Positions 22,475 through 33,757 of a stretch of 64,000 nt of DNA are shown here, piece by piece. The notes under the pieces are model-generated. The model saw only the letters and a list, made by a program, of their open reading frames with translations, was not told where the DNA came from and made no database searches. The translations under genes were made by a program, and so were the position numbers. Source of the stretch: Inia geoffrensis (lineage: Eukaryota; Chordata; Mammalia; Artiodactyla; Iniidae); assembly GCA_036417435.1 (NCBI GenBank), contig CM070910.1, positions 16,867,501 to 16,931,500 of the forward strand. The letters run 5' to 3'. Position 1 is the first letter of the stretch; each line of letters opens with the position of its first letter.

Positions 22475-22962
22475 TACAATGGAATATTACTCAGCCATTA
22501 AAAAGAATGCAATAATGCCACTCACAGCAACATGGATGGACCTAGAGATTGTCACACCGAGTGAAGTAAGTCAGACAGAGAAAGAGAAATATCATATGGT
22601 ATCACTTATAGGCAGAATCTTAAAAAATGATTCAAATGAACTTATATACAAGACAGAAACAGGCTCACAGACTTAGAGAACAAATTTATGGTTACCAGGG
22701 GGGAAGGGTGTGGGGAGGGATAATTGAGGAGTTTGGGATCGACATGTACACACTGCTATATTTAAAATGGATAACCAACAAGGGTCTACTGTATAGCACA
22801 GGGAACTCTGCTCAATATTTTGTAACAACCTAACTGGGAAAAGAATTTGAAAAAGAATAGATACATGTATATGTATAACTGAATCACTCTGTTGTACACC
22901 TGAAACTAACACAACATTGGTAATCAACTATACTCCAATATAAAATAAAAAGTTAAAAAGAA
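22475..22962 (+). mobile_element. L1 3' end, sense half of the twin-primed copy
   Basis: Sense ORF2 C-terminus ([37 protein letters not shown]), 3' UTR with gtacacctgaaactaacac and a tail of A-rich sequence. Followed by aaagagggctga (22963-22974), one mismatch from the repeat left of the inverted half. Confidence 0.93.
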
Positions 22963-22974
22963 AAAGAGGGCTGA

Positions 22975-23830
22975 CAACAGGGGGCTGCTAGCAGCACTTC
23001 CAGCAACTGGGGGAATAAGCCCTTCATTCCTAACAGAAACTCTGAGCAGTACATAACAGCATCCACAGCTGTGCATGCTATATGGCCCTTGAATATACTT
23101 TTTAATATAAGTTCCATGAGCAGCCCCTTTGGATTCCATCAGACCTCTTTTCTTGGGAGAAACTTGTAAACAAAAGGTTAAAGGAGTGAACTACAGCCCC
23201 CCAAATAGTTTACAGAAGAGAAGAACTGCATCTGGTCTTGATTGAAGTTACAACTGAAGCTCAATGAATCCTTCCTCCACTATACATTTTATATTCCCCT
23301 CGCCTTCAGCTAGCACCTCTGCTGGTCTCAGTGGCTTACCTGGTAGTGTGACCCAGACCCTCATCACTGAGGGATCTGAGCTGCTGGCTACCATGTCTTC
23401 CTCAGGCCAGCACTGCTGCACATGCCTATTAACCATCAAATCAGACAGGGAACTACGAAGAGATGCCCAAGTGGATCACTAAGTGACAAAACTTTTCTTC
23501 CTTTCCCCCATTATATAACAGCAGCCCTACTGTCTTCCAAGGATTAGGGTCAGCTGTCCCTAATAAGATAATAACTACTTTTCATTCCTGCTGGTTCCTT
23601 GTTACATGAAGATCAAAGTGCCTAGACAACAGTCATGGCTTATTGATCGGTGGGGCTATTGATGTGTCACTATTTTGTGGAAGTATTGATGTGGAAGTAT
23701 TTCTCTTTGTGACTCAGAATCCCCAAACCCACAGAACACAGAACTGTGGAGGCAGGAAGCACAGATTCCCTGAGTGGTCACTGAGAGTGATGGTAAGCAA
23801 GACCCCTCCTGCTTCTACCCACAGGTTCAT
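22975..23830. other. Unassigned DNA
   Basis: No repeat recognised. Two overlapping open frames on opposite strands (23248-23482) have no domain. Confidence 0.4.
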
Positions 23831-23947
23831 GGACCCGTGAGCCGTGGCCGCTGAGCCTGCGCATCCAGAGCCTGTGCTCCGCAGCGGGAGAGGCCACTAC
23901 AGTGAGAGGCCCGCGTACGGCAAAAAAAAAAAAAAAAAAAAAAAAAA
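23831..23947 (+). mobile_element. CHR SINE, 5'-truncated
   Basis: Only the 3' half is present, from cgtgagccgtggccgctgag to cgtacggc and a long A run. The tRNA-like head with the polymerase III boxes is absent, so the copy cannot be transcribed from its own promoter. Confidence 0.93.
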
Positions 23948-24057
23948 TTCACTGTTTCATTCTTAATGAATTTGATTTATTGCTAGGGAAATGTGATGAA
24001 AATAAACTTTCTCACAGAGGAAAAATAAAACATAAGAATAACTACATAGTAAAGTAC

Positions 24058-24432
24058 TGCGAGAGACTAAATGTTCGTGTCTCCCAAAATCTACACATTG
24101 AAACCCTAGCCCCTGATGCTATTTGGAGGTAGGGCCTTTGGGAGGCAGTTAGGTTTAGACAAGGTCATAAGCAAAGATAGGATTGATGCCCTTAACAGGG
24201 GATGAAGAGGCCAGAGCTTTCTCTCTTTCTCTCTCTGTCTCTCTCTCCCATGTGAGGATACAGCTAGAAGGAGCTCTCTGCAAGCCAGGAAGAGGGCTCT
24301 CACCAAGGACTCCACCATGCTGGCACCCTGATCTCAAACTTTCAGCCTCCAGAACTGTGAGAAATATACGTTTGTTGTTTTAAGCCACCCAGTCTGTGGT
24401 ATTTGTTATAGCAACCTGAGTTGACTGAGACA
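24058..24432 (+). mobile_element. MLT1-type LTR
   Basis: Sense MaLR LTR: gaaaccctagcccctgatgc, ggtagggcctttgggaggc, cctccagaactgtgagaaa, ttttaagccacccagtctg, ending ttgactgagaca. Contains a (TC)n stretch near 24213-24248. Confidence 0.88.
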
Positions 24433-24578
24433 AGTTTCTAAAGTATTTTAAAATCAGGGGTACAATTTAAGCTGCAAATACATGTAAAATTCTCAGTTTC
24501 GGAATCTGCTATGTTTACATCTTGCTTGTCAAAAGAAATCAAATGTTTACAGGACATTAAAAATTGTGATCATCTTTT

Positions 24579-24786
24579 CTTTTTTTTTTTTTTTGCGGTA
24601 CGCGGGACTCTAGCTGCTGTGGCCTCTCCCGCTGCGGAGCACAGGCTCCGGACGCGCAGGCTCAGCGGCCATGGCTCACGGGCACAGCCACTCCACGGCA
24701 TGTGGGATCTTCCCGGACTGGGGCACGAGCCCGTGTCCCCTGCATCGGCAGGTGGACTCTCAACCACTGCGCCACCAGGGAAGCCC
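24579..24786 (-). mobile_element. CHR SINE, short form, antisense
   Basis: Near-consensus copy with perfect duplication tgtgatcatctttt at 24565-24578 and 24787-24800. Confidence 0.97.
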
Positions 24787-24892
24787 TGTGATCATCTTTT
24801 TTAAAAGAAAAGATTCATAAAAGATATTCATAGCATAATTTAATTATATACACTTACGCAAGCATATTAAAGAAAAACACTGTTCTTCACCA

Positions 24893-25185
24893 GGCTAATT
24901 CTTATTTATTGTACAAGTCTCAGCTAAATGTCAGTTCCTGTAGGAATCCTCTCCTGACCCACTGAGTTTGGGCTGGGTGTCCCTCTGCTGTGCTCCCACA
25001 GCACAATGAATTTTACCTCTAGTGGAGGGGTATTAGAACTGCCTGTTTCCCTGTCTCTCTTCCTACTAAATTGTAAACTTTTTGAGGATGGGGTCATGCC
25101 TTGTTCAACAAGACATCCCTGGCATCTATCCCTGTCCTGCTCAAGACAGGAGTTCTGTGTCTATTTGTTGAATGAATAAATGAAT
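24893..25185 (+). mobile_element. L2 3' end
   Basis: Sense L2: aatcctctcctgacccact, ctgctgtgctcccacagcac, aaattgtaaactttttgagg, ctatttgttgaatgaataaa. Confidence 0.8.
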
Positions 25186-25889
25186 CATCTCTAGCGAAGC
25201 CAGTAGCCAACTGTGTTCATTGTAAAATATACTTTGGAAAATGCAAGGGGTTCCCCTCCTTCCTATTTTTTTGAATCAAAATGAATAGGAAAAAAAGTAA
25301 AAGGCCAGAGTTTTAAAAACTGCCCATGTGTTAGAAATGTTGGAAACATTAAAAAAAAATTAGAACACTAAAGCAAAACAATGAATTTTGCCAAGAAGGA
25401 AACAAGAATGGGACATTAAAATTAGAATAGCCATTCCAGAATTTGAAATGGCAAGTATCAGAGGAATTTTTGAGAAGGACAATAAAAGGTTTTGTTCATA
25501 TGGAACTGAGGAAGCACACACACAGTTCATATAGAGATTTTATTCAAATCATTTCATTTTATGCAAACCAGATAGTGAGCCCATTCTGGCACTTTTGTTT
25601 GTTGTCTTTGTCTAAAATCATGTGCTCTGAGGAAAACTATGAATTGCTTTAAACATTAACAGATGCTGGATTTAAACAGTGATCAACTTCTAAACTGCTG
25701 ATTTCCACGGAAAAACTAAATACATATTCCCTGTTCTGTATCAAGTTTGAAGCTATTATACTATGAAGCGGTTTCTTATGTTTCAGAAAATGTAAAATAA
25801 GTGTCAAAGAAAGCAATGGTTTAATGGCTGTTTGTTTCTCCTTTGTATCTGGAGTTGGTTGACATCAACCAATTTTTGCTAAAATGTAC
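25186..25889. other. Unassigned AT-rich DNA
   Basis: No gene or repeat recognised. Confidence 0.4.
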
Positions 25890-26130
25890 CCAGCATAATG
25901 ATAATAGCTAACAATTACTGAGGGCTTACTATGTGCCAGGCACTGTTCTAAGGGCTTTATACATATTAACTCATTTAAGCCTCATAATAATGCCATGAGA
26001 TATATTATCCCACTTTTACAGTTGAGGAACCTGAGTCATATAGAGAAATTTGCTTAAGGACACAAACTAGTAAGATTTGGCATCTGGGAGTTGACCCAAA
26101 GTTGTCTAGCTTCAGAGCCTGAACTCTTCT
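25890..26130 (-). mobile_element. MIR SINE, antisense, nearly full length
   Basis: Inverted MIR: ctatgtgccaggcactgttc, taactcatttaagcctcata, cccacttttacagttgagg, cagagcctgaactctt. One of the best-preserved ancient SINEs here. Confidence 0.88.
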
Positions 26131-26365
26131 TAGTTGCAAGCAATAGCCAACTTTGTTCAACTTAGTAGAAAAAGGAGTTTATTCGAAGGATAGTGGGCAA
26201 CCCACAGAGCTTTGGGGAATGGTGGAGAAGTAGGCATGAGGCTAGAGAGCAGGTACAATTCCTGAAACCACAGGGCAGAGCTGCCCTGGTGAGAAAACCA
26301 CAGTCCTTTCTACCACCACTGACCACTGGATGTGCCATAGGATAGGTGCAGTAAACCGTTTCCTT

Positions 26366-26588
26366 TTTTTTTTTTTTTTTTTGCGGTACGCGGGCCTCTC
26401 ACTGCTGTGGCCTCTCCCGTTGCGGACTACAGGCTCCGGACGCGCAGGCTCCGGATGCGCAGGCTCGGCGGCCATGGCTCACAGGCCCAGCCGCTCCGCG
26501 GCATGTGGGATCTTCCCGGACCGGGGCACGAACCCGCGTCCCCTGCATCGGCAGGCGGACTCTCAACCACTGCGTCACCAGGGAAGCC
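26366..26588 (-). mobile_element. CHR SINE, short form, antisense, with internal duplication
   Basis: Typical copy flanked by cgtttcctt on both sides. It carries an extra 15-bp unit: caggctccggacgcg at 26430-26444 is repeated as caggctccggatgcg at 26445-26459. Confidence 0.95.
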
Positions 26589-28278
26589 CTCGTTTCCTTA
26601 TTTTTGACATGAGCAGATAACTGAAAGTCTCGCTTGCTCTTTTTTTTTTTTTTTTTTTTTTGTATAAACCAAATTAACTGTGTATCGCGATTTCACCAGT
26701 GTCATTCCATCTTCCACTGAGGCAGAAAATTGTACTCATCCACGCTTATTGAATAAACTGGATCATACAGAGTGGAAGTGGTTCTCTATGGAGAAACATT
26801 GCTTTTGAACTAAAGAGGTGAGGGATGTGGCCTCGGGGAACAAGGGTGTGGGAAGACTGTCAGACTCTGCTGCATTTTTAAAGCCTTGGTATATTTCCTC
26901 CATCATGTTTGGGGAGCTAGTGCATACAGCAGAGATGCATGGTTAGGTGACAAAGGCTGGTTTCAAGGCACAAGGAACCCCTTAGAGCAGGGGTCTAATC
27001 AAAGATCTGGTGCAGAGGTTAAATCTCCCTTTCTATGACATAATTAGACCTGGTATCCATACCAAGCAGGAGCCTGAAAGCCAACTGTATGCACCTCTTA
27101 CCAACACCACATGAGTGACACCCTGTTGGCAGCCTGAAACAGGTGGTGGGGGGAGTGTTTATACCATGGATATTGACAAACCCCTCCATAGCACCAACTG
27201 TTCAACGTTTACCCATTAGGTAGAGGTACCACTGACAGAATTGCCAGAGTGGAAGTAGAGGGGCTTCACACACGGTGTTTCCATTAAAAAAAACCTAATG
27301 CTGGATTCCAAACCAGGATCTCTACTGTGCTTATTCACTTAACATCTGAAAAGTCATAAGAGGATGAACCTGAAGCTCCTTGGGAATTTATTTTAAAATG
27401 AGTAACTAAAAGAGTGTCCCCACTGATATACTTTAACAATGCAAGTAATTAGATTTCAATGTATTGTATTTCAGAAACAATAAGCTAAAAATAGATTCAG
27501 GGTCAAAGGTCTCTTTGAGAATGTTCATTTGGAGGACAGAAAACCGTAAAGAGACACAACTGAAAGAAAAGAACATTCACAGTAAGCAGTAACAACCAGA
27601 GCATGAAAATTAGAATGAATCAATCAACATTTTACTGATTACCGTAAAAAATGAACAAATCACAATCAGCCCAGTGCCTGCAAGCCTCTCTCCCCTTATA
27701 CAACCTGCATATACTCCAAGCTGCTCCTAATGAGAAGGGGCCATTTAGTCACAACCTTCGCACAGGCTGCAGGTGAGCACATGAGGTGGCGAGGAGTGTT
27801 GGAAAGAACCACAGACTTTGATGGGGTAAAGATGTCAAAATAAATTCTCTACTTTGCTGCCAAAAGTGGCACCCAAGGATCAAGCAGAGAAGCAGAGTTC
27901 AATTTCCAGTCCCTTGTGGTTTCTTTCCTGATCACCCACAGGTTAGTCTTGCTGAAAGTTACTGACCATCTGTGTCCCATCTGTAGATGTTATGACAATG
28001 CTCAGTGTGTCCAGCAGTTGTGTCACGAGGCTTGAGCTGCTTTCATAACAAGCTAAGCAGACACAAGGGCAGTCGTTACCCAGAAGTCACACTAAAAATG
28101 CTGTCTTATCTTAGGATTTCCAGACACACTTATATGTATATAGGAAAAAATGCCATCACTCCAAACATGAAGGTCAGTGATGTGGTGTTTTTTTACTGCA
28201 GGCTTCTGGACTGCCAGGGCTGATACCATCTGTGTCTGACAGAATCTTATGTAATGACTATCTCCCTCTCTGAGGGAA
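26589..28278. other. Repeat-poor unassigned DNA
   Basis: A poly(T) tract at about 26640-26661 and otherwise nothing repetitive recognised. No convincing exon. Motif cluster at 27485 listed separately. Confidence 0.45.
27485..27512 (+). promoter_or_regulatory. MEF2-like site next to a DR1 nuclear-receptor-like site
   Basis: Perfect MEF2 core ctaaaaatag (27485-27494), then gggtcaaaggtct (27500-27512), a direct repeat of AGGTCA-like half sites with one-base spacing, the type bound by HNF4, PPAR/RXR or COUP-TF. Motif match only. Confidence 0.3.
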
Positions 28279-28688
28279 TGTTAGTCTGCTGGGGCTGCCA
28301 TAACAAAACCCAATAGACTGGGTGGCTTAAACCACAGAAATATATTTTCCGACTGCTCTGGAGGTGAGAAGTTCAAGTTCAAGGTTCCAGCTGATTTGGT
28401 TTCTGGTGAGAGAGCTCTCTTTCTGACGCAAACAGCTGCCTCCTTGCTTTGTTCTCTTGCGTGTGGAAAGATGGAGGGTCGGGGTGGGGAGAGGAAGGGA
28501 AAGAGAGAGTTCTCCTGTGTCTCTTCTTAAAAGGAAACTAATCCTACCAAATCAGGGCCCCACCCTTACAAACTCATTTGGCTGCACTTACTTCCTTAGA
28601 GACCCCATCTCCAAATACAGCCACACTGGGAATTAGGGCTTCAATACATGAATTTGGGGGGGGACACAAGCTTTCGGTCCCTAACAGC
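28279..28688 (-). mobile_element. MLT1-type LTR, antisense
   Basis: Inverted MaLR LTR: tgttagtctgctggggctgc, tagactgggtggcttaaac, tgggaattagggcttcaata, catgaatttggggggggac, tcggtccctaacagcc. Confidence 0.87.
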
Positions 28689-30340
28689 CATTGTCCAGAC
28701 CAGTCTGAGTCAGAGGATTGCTCACGATATGGGTCAAGCATTTAGAACAGCATCTCTCGTGATTGAATATTAGTCCTACTATAGATTTTTCAGCAGAGCT
28801 TTCCCTTAGAATGAGGAAAGAGTGGAGACAGAGATTTCCTTTTCCTTCCCTGGTAGTCAGGGCTGAGGAAAATGGGAGCAGACAATACAAATAAAGAGGT
28901 AACGTCCAACATGGGGACAGGGCAACTCCTATATAATGATTTTTATCTAGTCCATCGTTGTTACGAGCATCCTTCCCCCCAAAAGTGAATTTTCACTCAG
29001 GCCCAGAGTCCTTCTTAGGAACTTTTGACTGGTGACAGAAACTAAGCCAGCCCTACTGTAAAGTCAGGAAGCCTCTGGCCTGGTCTATCCGAAAAGGTCT
29101 GACTACAGAATACAAAGGGGAATTTGTCATGCCATGCAATGGTACCCTAGGCAGTGGGGCTGAGAAAGAACTCAAAGGCTTTAAAAATGATCTCCATTTT
29201 TTAAAATTAGGAATAAATATTTTTTTAAATAAAAAAAATTTTTAATTCCCCTTTCAGAGAAATCCTAACTCTGCAACCCCAGTGATAAGTCCCCATCCAA
29301 GCCCTTGGAGTTGCCATGGAAACATGCACAGCACCTGCCATCTGAGGGATCTGGGTGTTGCTCTGGGTGTTTTCATTGGGGATCTAAGCCTGAAACCACC
29401 TCAGCTGTGCCTCATCAGCTCTTTCATTTTCTTTGAGCAGTCTGATTGTTTTGTTGTTGGTTGTTTGCTAACATGTGGGTTTTGCCCACTATATAATTAT
29501 TACCTTCCATCATTACAGAGGATGAGTCTGTACTAGCTATTGGAATGAAAGGCAGTGTTTTATACTGGCATTTTAATCAGTGGAACTTACTGTCATAAAA
29601 CCTCTGTAAGACAGTAATGATTTGCAAAACCTAATATTACATCTTTTGTAGAGCCTGGCATCTGAGTATAATTGACTGATTTACTAGATGTCTGTGGTTC
29701 ATTGATTTTCTAGACAGGAAAAAAATTGGATTGCAGTTTCTGGCCGCTATTTTCTTCAAATTGATAATGCTGGCTCTCATAAATGTTCCCTTTATACTCA
29801 TGTTCTTATTTTTGCACAAAAGGAAGTGTATTATATACAGTGTGGTATCGTTGGCCTTGGAATTAGAGTTTTGTTTCTGGTTTTTCCTGCAGAAGCTCTT
29901 TTTTTGTTGTTGTCGCAAAGTATTTTGAAGGCAGTTTTATTCAGAGGAATTTTCCTTACAAAAGGCTGCTTATTTTCTGAGCATACATCTCTTCAGTCTA
30001 GCATTATCCCTATAAAGGGAAGTTTTCTGAAAGCTACTTTGCTCAATTTACAATGATGCCAAACAGACAGGCATTTATTGACAATTAATCTTGGTACTAT
30101 TGCCAAGCAAGAATGACTTTCAGAAAATTTTTCTTTATGCTAATGTTGATAATAAAGTATTTCTGGCTTGAACAGGAGTTTAACTAAATGTTAAAACCTA
30201 AGGCCACAAAATAATTAAAAGCTAATAGCTGTCCCTATTCTCTTACATAAAATATGATGCAACATACCAAATGAGACATATGAGTTTAGGATTATTGACT
30301 CTTTTAAGGCTTATGAATAAGTGTAGAAGTAAACAGAGTA
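28689..30340. other. Unassigned DNA, repeat-poor
   Basis: No gene or clear repeat. 29637-30056 has open frames on both strands without domains. An X-box-like motif at 29310 is listed separately. Confidence 0.45.
29310..29323. promoter_or_regulatory. RFX X-box-like palindrome
   Basis: gttgccatggaaac differs by one base from a perfect inverted repeat of RFX half sites. Lies in repeat-free sequence. Function untested. Confidence 0.35.
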
Positions 30341-30728
30341 AGGAGAAAAAAGAAACAGGAAATACTTCCTAACTAATTCCATGAGGCCAACATAATCCTA
30401 ATACCAAAACTAGACAAAGACATTATAAGAAAGAAAACTACAGACCAATATCTCTCATGAACACTAATATTTTGTAGAGGTGCAGAAATCCTCTATAAAA
30501 TATTAGCAAATTGAATCCAACAATGCATAAAATGATGTATAAACCATGACCAACTGGAATTTATTCCAAGTGTGGAAGGCTGGTTCAACATTTGAAAATC
30601 AATTAATGTAATCCATCATAAGAACAAGTTAAAGAAGAAAAATTATATGCTCATATCAATACATGCTGAACAAGCATTTGACAAAATCCCAATATCCTTT
30701 TATGATTAAAAAAAAAAAAAAAAACCTT

Positions 30729-30938
30729 GGGCTTCCCTGGTGGCGCAGTGGTTGAGAGTCCGCCTACTGATGCAGGGGACACGGATTCATGCCCTGGTCC
30801 GGGAGGATCCCACATGCCGTGGAGCGGCTGGGCCCGTGAGCCGTGGCTGCTGAGCCACACGTCCAGAGCCTGTGCTCTGCAATGGGAGAGGCCACAACAG
30901 TGAGAGGCCCGCGTACTGCCAAAACAAAAACAAAAACA
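30729..30938 (+). mobile_element. CHR SINE, short form
   Basis: Near-consensus body with a patterned (aaaac)n tail. Short duplication aaaacct on both sides (30721, 30939). Confidence 0.95.
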
Positions 30939-31613
30939 AAAACCTCATCAAATTAGGAATAGAGGGGAATTTCCTCAAATTGATAAAGAACATGTACAAA
31001 AACCCTACAGCTAACATCATACTTAATGGTGAGAAAGTAGATGCTTTTCTTCTAATGTGGGGAACAAGGCAAGGATAACCACGCTCACCACTCTTTTTCA
31101 GCATCATACTGAAAGTCCTAAACTAACGCAGTAAGACAAGAAAAGGAAATAAAAGGCATATAGATTGAGAAGGAAGAAATAAAACTGTCTTTGTTCACAG
31201 ATAACATGATTGTCTGTGTAGAAAATCCCAAAGAATCAATCACGACAGCAAGAACCTCCTGGAACTAATAGGCAATCATAGCAAGATTGCAGCATACAAG
31301 ATTAATATACAAAAGTTAATTGCTTTCTCATATACCAGCAATGAACAATTGGAATATGAAATTAAAAACACAATACCATTTACATTAGCACCCAAAATGA
31401 AATCCTTAGGTATAAATCTAACAAAACAGGTATATTATCTACATGAGGAAATTAAAGTCCTCTGATAAAAGAAATCAAAGAAGATATAAATAAGTGGCGA
31501 GATATTCCATGTACGTGAATATAGGAAGACTTCAATATTGTCAAGATATCAATTGTTCCAACTTGATCTATATATTCAATGCAATCCTAGTCAAAATCCC
31601 AGCAAGTTATTAT

Positions 31614-31780
31614 TATTTTTTAAATATTTTTTAACATCTTTATTGGAGTATAATTGCTTTACAATGGTGTGTTAGTTTCTGCTGTATAACAAAGTGAACC
31701 AGCTATATATATACTTATATCCCCATATCTCCTCCCTCTTGCGTCTCCCTTCCACCCTCCCTGTCCCACCCCTCTAAGTG
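31614..31780 (-). mobile_element. L1 3' UTR fragment, antisense
   Basis: Inverted L1 3' end of another subfamily: ctttattggagtataattgc, gttagtttctgctgtataac, ccccatatctcctccctctt, ctgtcccacccctctaag. Short insertion inside the older sense L1. Confidence 0.88.
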
Positions 31781-32544
31781 GACAAACTGGCCCTGAAGTT
31801 TATACAGAAAGGCAAAAGACCCAGAATAACCAACACAATATTGAAGGAAGGCACAGGGGACTTATACTACCCAACTTCAAGATTTACTCTAAGGCTATAG
31901 CAATTAAGACAGTTGGTATTGGCAAAAGAATAAACAAATAGAAAAATGAAACAGAACACAGTGCCCAGAAATAGGCCCCCACAAATAAAGTAAGCTGAAC
32001 TTTAACAAAGGAGCAAAGGCAATTCAATGGAAACAAGACAGTGTTTTCAACAATTGGTGCTGGAATAACTGGACATCCACATGCAAAAAAATTAATCTAG
32101 ACACAGACCTAATCCTTTCACAAAAATCAACTCAAAACAGATCACAGAATTAAATGTAAAATGCAAAACTATAAGACTTCCAGAAGATAACAAAGGAGAA
32201 AATATATAGATGACCTTGTGTTTGACGAGGTCTTTTTAGATATAATACCAAAAGCATGATCCATGAAAGAAAAAAATTGTTAAGCTGGATTTCATTAAAA
32301 TTTAAAACTTCTGTTCTGTGAAAAACATTGTTAAGAGAATGAAAAGGTAAGCCACAGGCTGGGAGAAAATAATTATAAAACACATATCTGATAGGAGACT
32401 GGTATCCAAAACAAAGAACTTGTAAAACTTAACAGTAAAAAACCAAAAATCTCAATTTAAAAAATGGGCAAAAGACCTGAACAGACACATCACCAAAGAA
32501 GACAGACAGATAGCAAATAAGCATGTGAAAAGATGCACAACATC

Positions 32545-32649
32545 TGGGAATTCCCTTTCGGTCTGGTGGTCAGAGCTCCATACATCCACTGCAGGGGGTA
32601 CAGGTTTGACCTCTGGTCAGGGAACACAGCCAAAAACAAACACAAAAAT
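32545..32649 (+). mobile_element. CHRL-like tRNA SINE, short
   Basis: Compact copy: gggaattccctttcggtctg, aggtttgacctctggtcagg, tail cacagccaaaaac. Duplication agatgcacaacatc / agatgcacgacatc at 32531-32544 and 32650-32663. Confidence 0.9.
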
Positions 32650-32977
32650 AGATGCACGACATCATATGTCATTAGGAACTGCCAATGAAAACAACAATGA
32701 GCTATTTCTACATACCTATTAAAATGGCCACAACATCCACAAAACGGACTCCACCAAATGCTGGTGAGAATGTGCAGCAGCAGGAATGAACCCTCACTCG
32801 TTGCGGGTGAGATGTAAACTGGTACAGCCACTTTGGAAGACAGTCTGTAGTTTCTTACAAGACTAAACATACTCTTGCCATATGATCTAGAAATTGTGCT
32901 CCTTGATATTCACCTGAATGAACTGAAAACTTACGTCCACACAAAAACCTGTACGTGAATGTTTACAGCAGCTTTAT

Positions 32978-33122
32978 TCTTTTTTTTGACGCGCAAGCCC
33001 AGTGGCCATGGCTCACGGGCCCAGCCGCTCCGCAGCATGTGGGATCCTCCCGGACCGGGGCACGAACCCAGTCCCCTGCATCGGCAGGCGGACTCTCAAC
33101 CACTGCGCCACCAGGGAAGCCC
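32978..33122 (-). mobile_element. CHR SINE, antisense, lacking its 3' third
   Basis: The poly(T) joins directly to gacgcgcaagcccagtggcc, so about 70-80 bp normally between that point and the tail is missing, while the head is complete to gggaagcccc. Duplication cagcagcttta at about 32967 and 33123 shows the whole shortened unit inserted as such. Confidence 0.93.
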
Positions 33123-33527
33123 CAGCAGCTTTACGCTTAATTGCCAAAACTTGCAAGTAACCAAATAGCCTTCAATAGGTGAATAGATAAACTGTGGTGC
33201 ATCCATACAATGGAAAGTTATTTAGCAATAATAAAATAAACTATCAAGCCACAAAAAGACACATGAAAAAAGTTACTGGGAACATCTATATTTTGTGGTA
33301 AATTGGACTGAAAACAAAAAAGGTAGGAAAATAAGCAGCCAGAAAGAAAATAATGTATCTACTCAAAATAGAAAAAAACATAACCACGAGGTAATAAAAT
33401 GAGCATTCTAAAGGGCTGTGATACAAGCAAAAGCACCAGTAACACCCCAAAATCATCCTCACTGAGGTTCTGTGTACAAGTTGGGCCAAAAGCCCACTCT
33501 ACAGATGTCCTATAAAGTCAACTGCAG

Positions 33528-33743
33528 GCTTCCCTGGTGGCGCAGTGGTTGGAAGTCCGCCTGCCGATGCAGGCGACACGGGTTCGTGCCCCGGTCCGGG
33601 AAGATCCCACGTACCGCGGAGCGGCTGGGCCTGTGAGCCATGGCCGCTGAGCCTGCGCATCCGGAGCCTGTTGCTCCGCAGCGGGAGAGGCCACAACAGT
33701 GAGAGGCCCGCGTACCGCATAAAAAAGGAAAAAAAAAAAAAAA
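33528..33743 (+). mobile_element. CHR SINE, short form
   Basis: Near-consensus copy; perfect duplication aaagtcaactgcag at 33514-33527 and 33744-33757. Confidence 0.97.
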
Positions 33744-33757
33744 AAAGTCAACTGCAG

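Larger units (their letters stand above)
30341..33290 (+). mobile_element. Old L1, sense, with nested insertions
   Basis: Decayed ORF2 from the reverse-transcriptase start (taccaaaactagacaaagac, ctacagaccaatatctctca) through ttaatggtgagaaagtagat, a diverged F-DN/D-type active-site region (about 31190-31215), to the C-terminal actgtggtgcatccatacaa near 33210. No long frame remains. It hosts three SINEs and a short antisense L1 3' end, so it is the oldest layer in this stretch. Confidence 0.88.

Noticed and set aside
24570..24767. Recurrent small protein-like frames starting [16 protein letters not shown] or reading ...GHGSRAQPLRGMWDLPG, seen at many positions
   Set aside because: They are translations of CHR SINEs in several frames and both orientations. 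Their repetition reflects the SINE, not a protein family.
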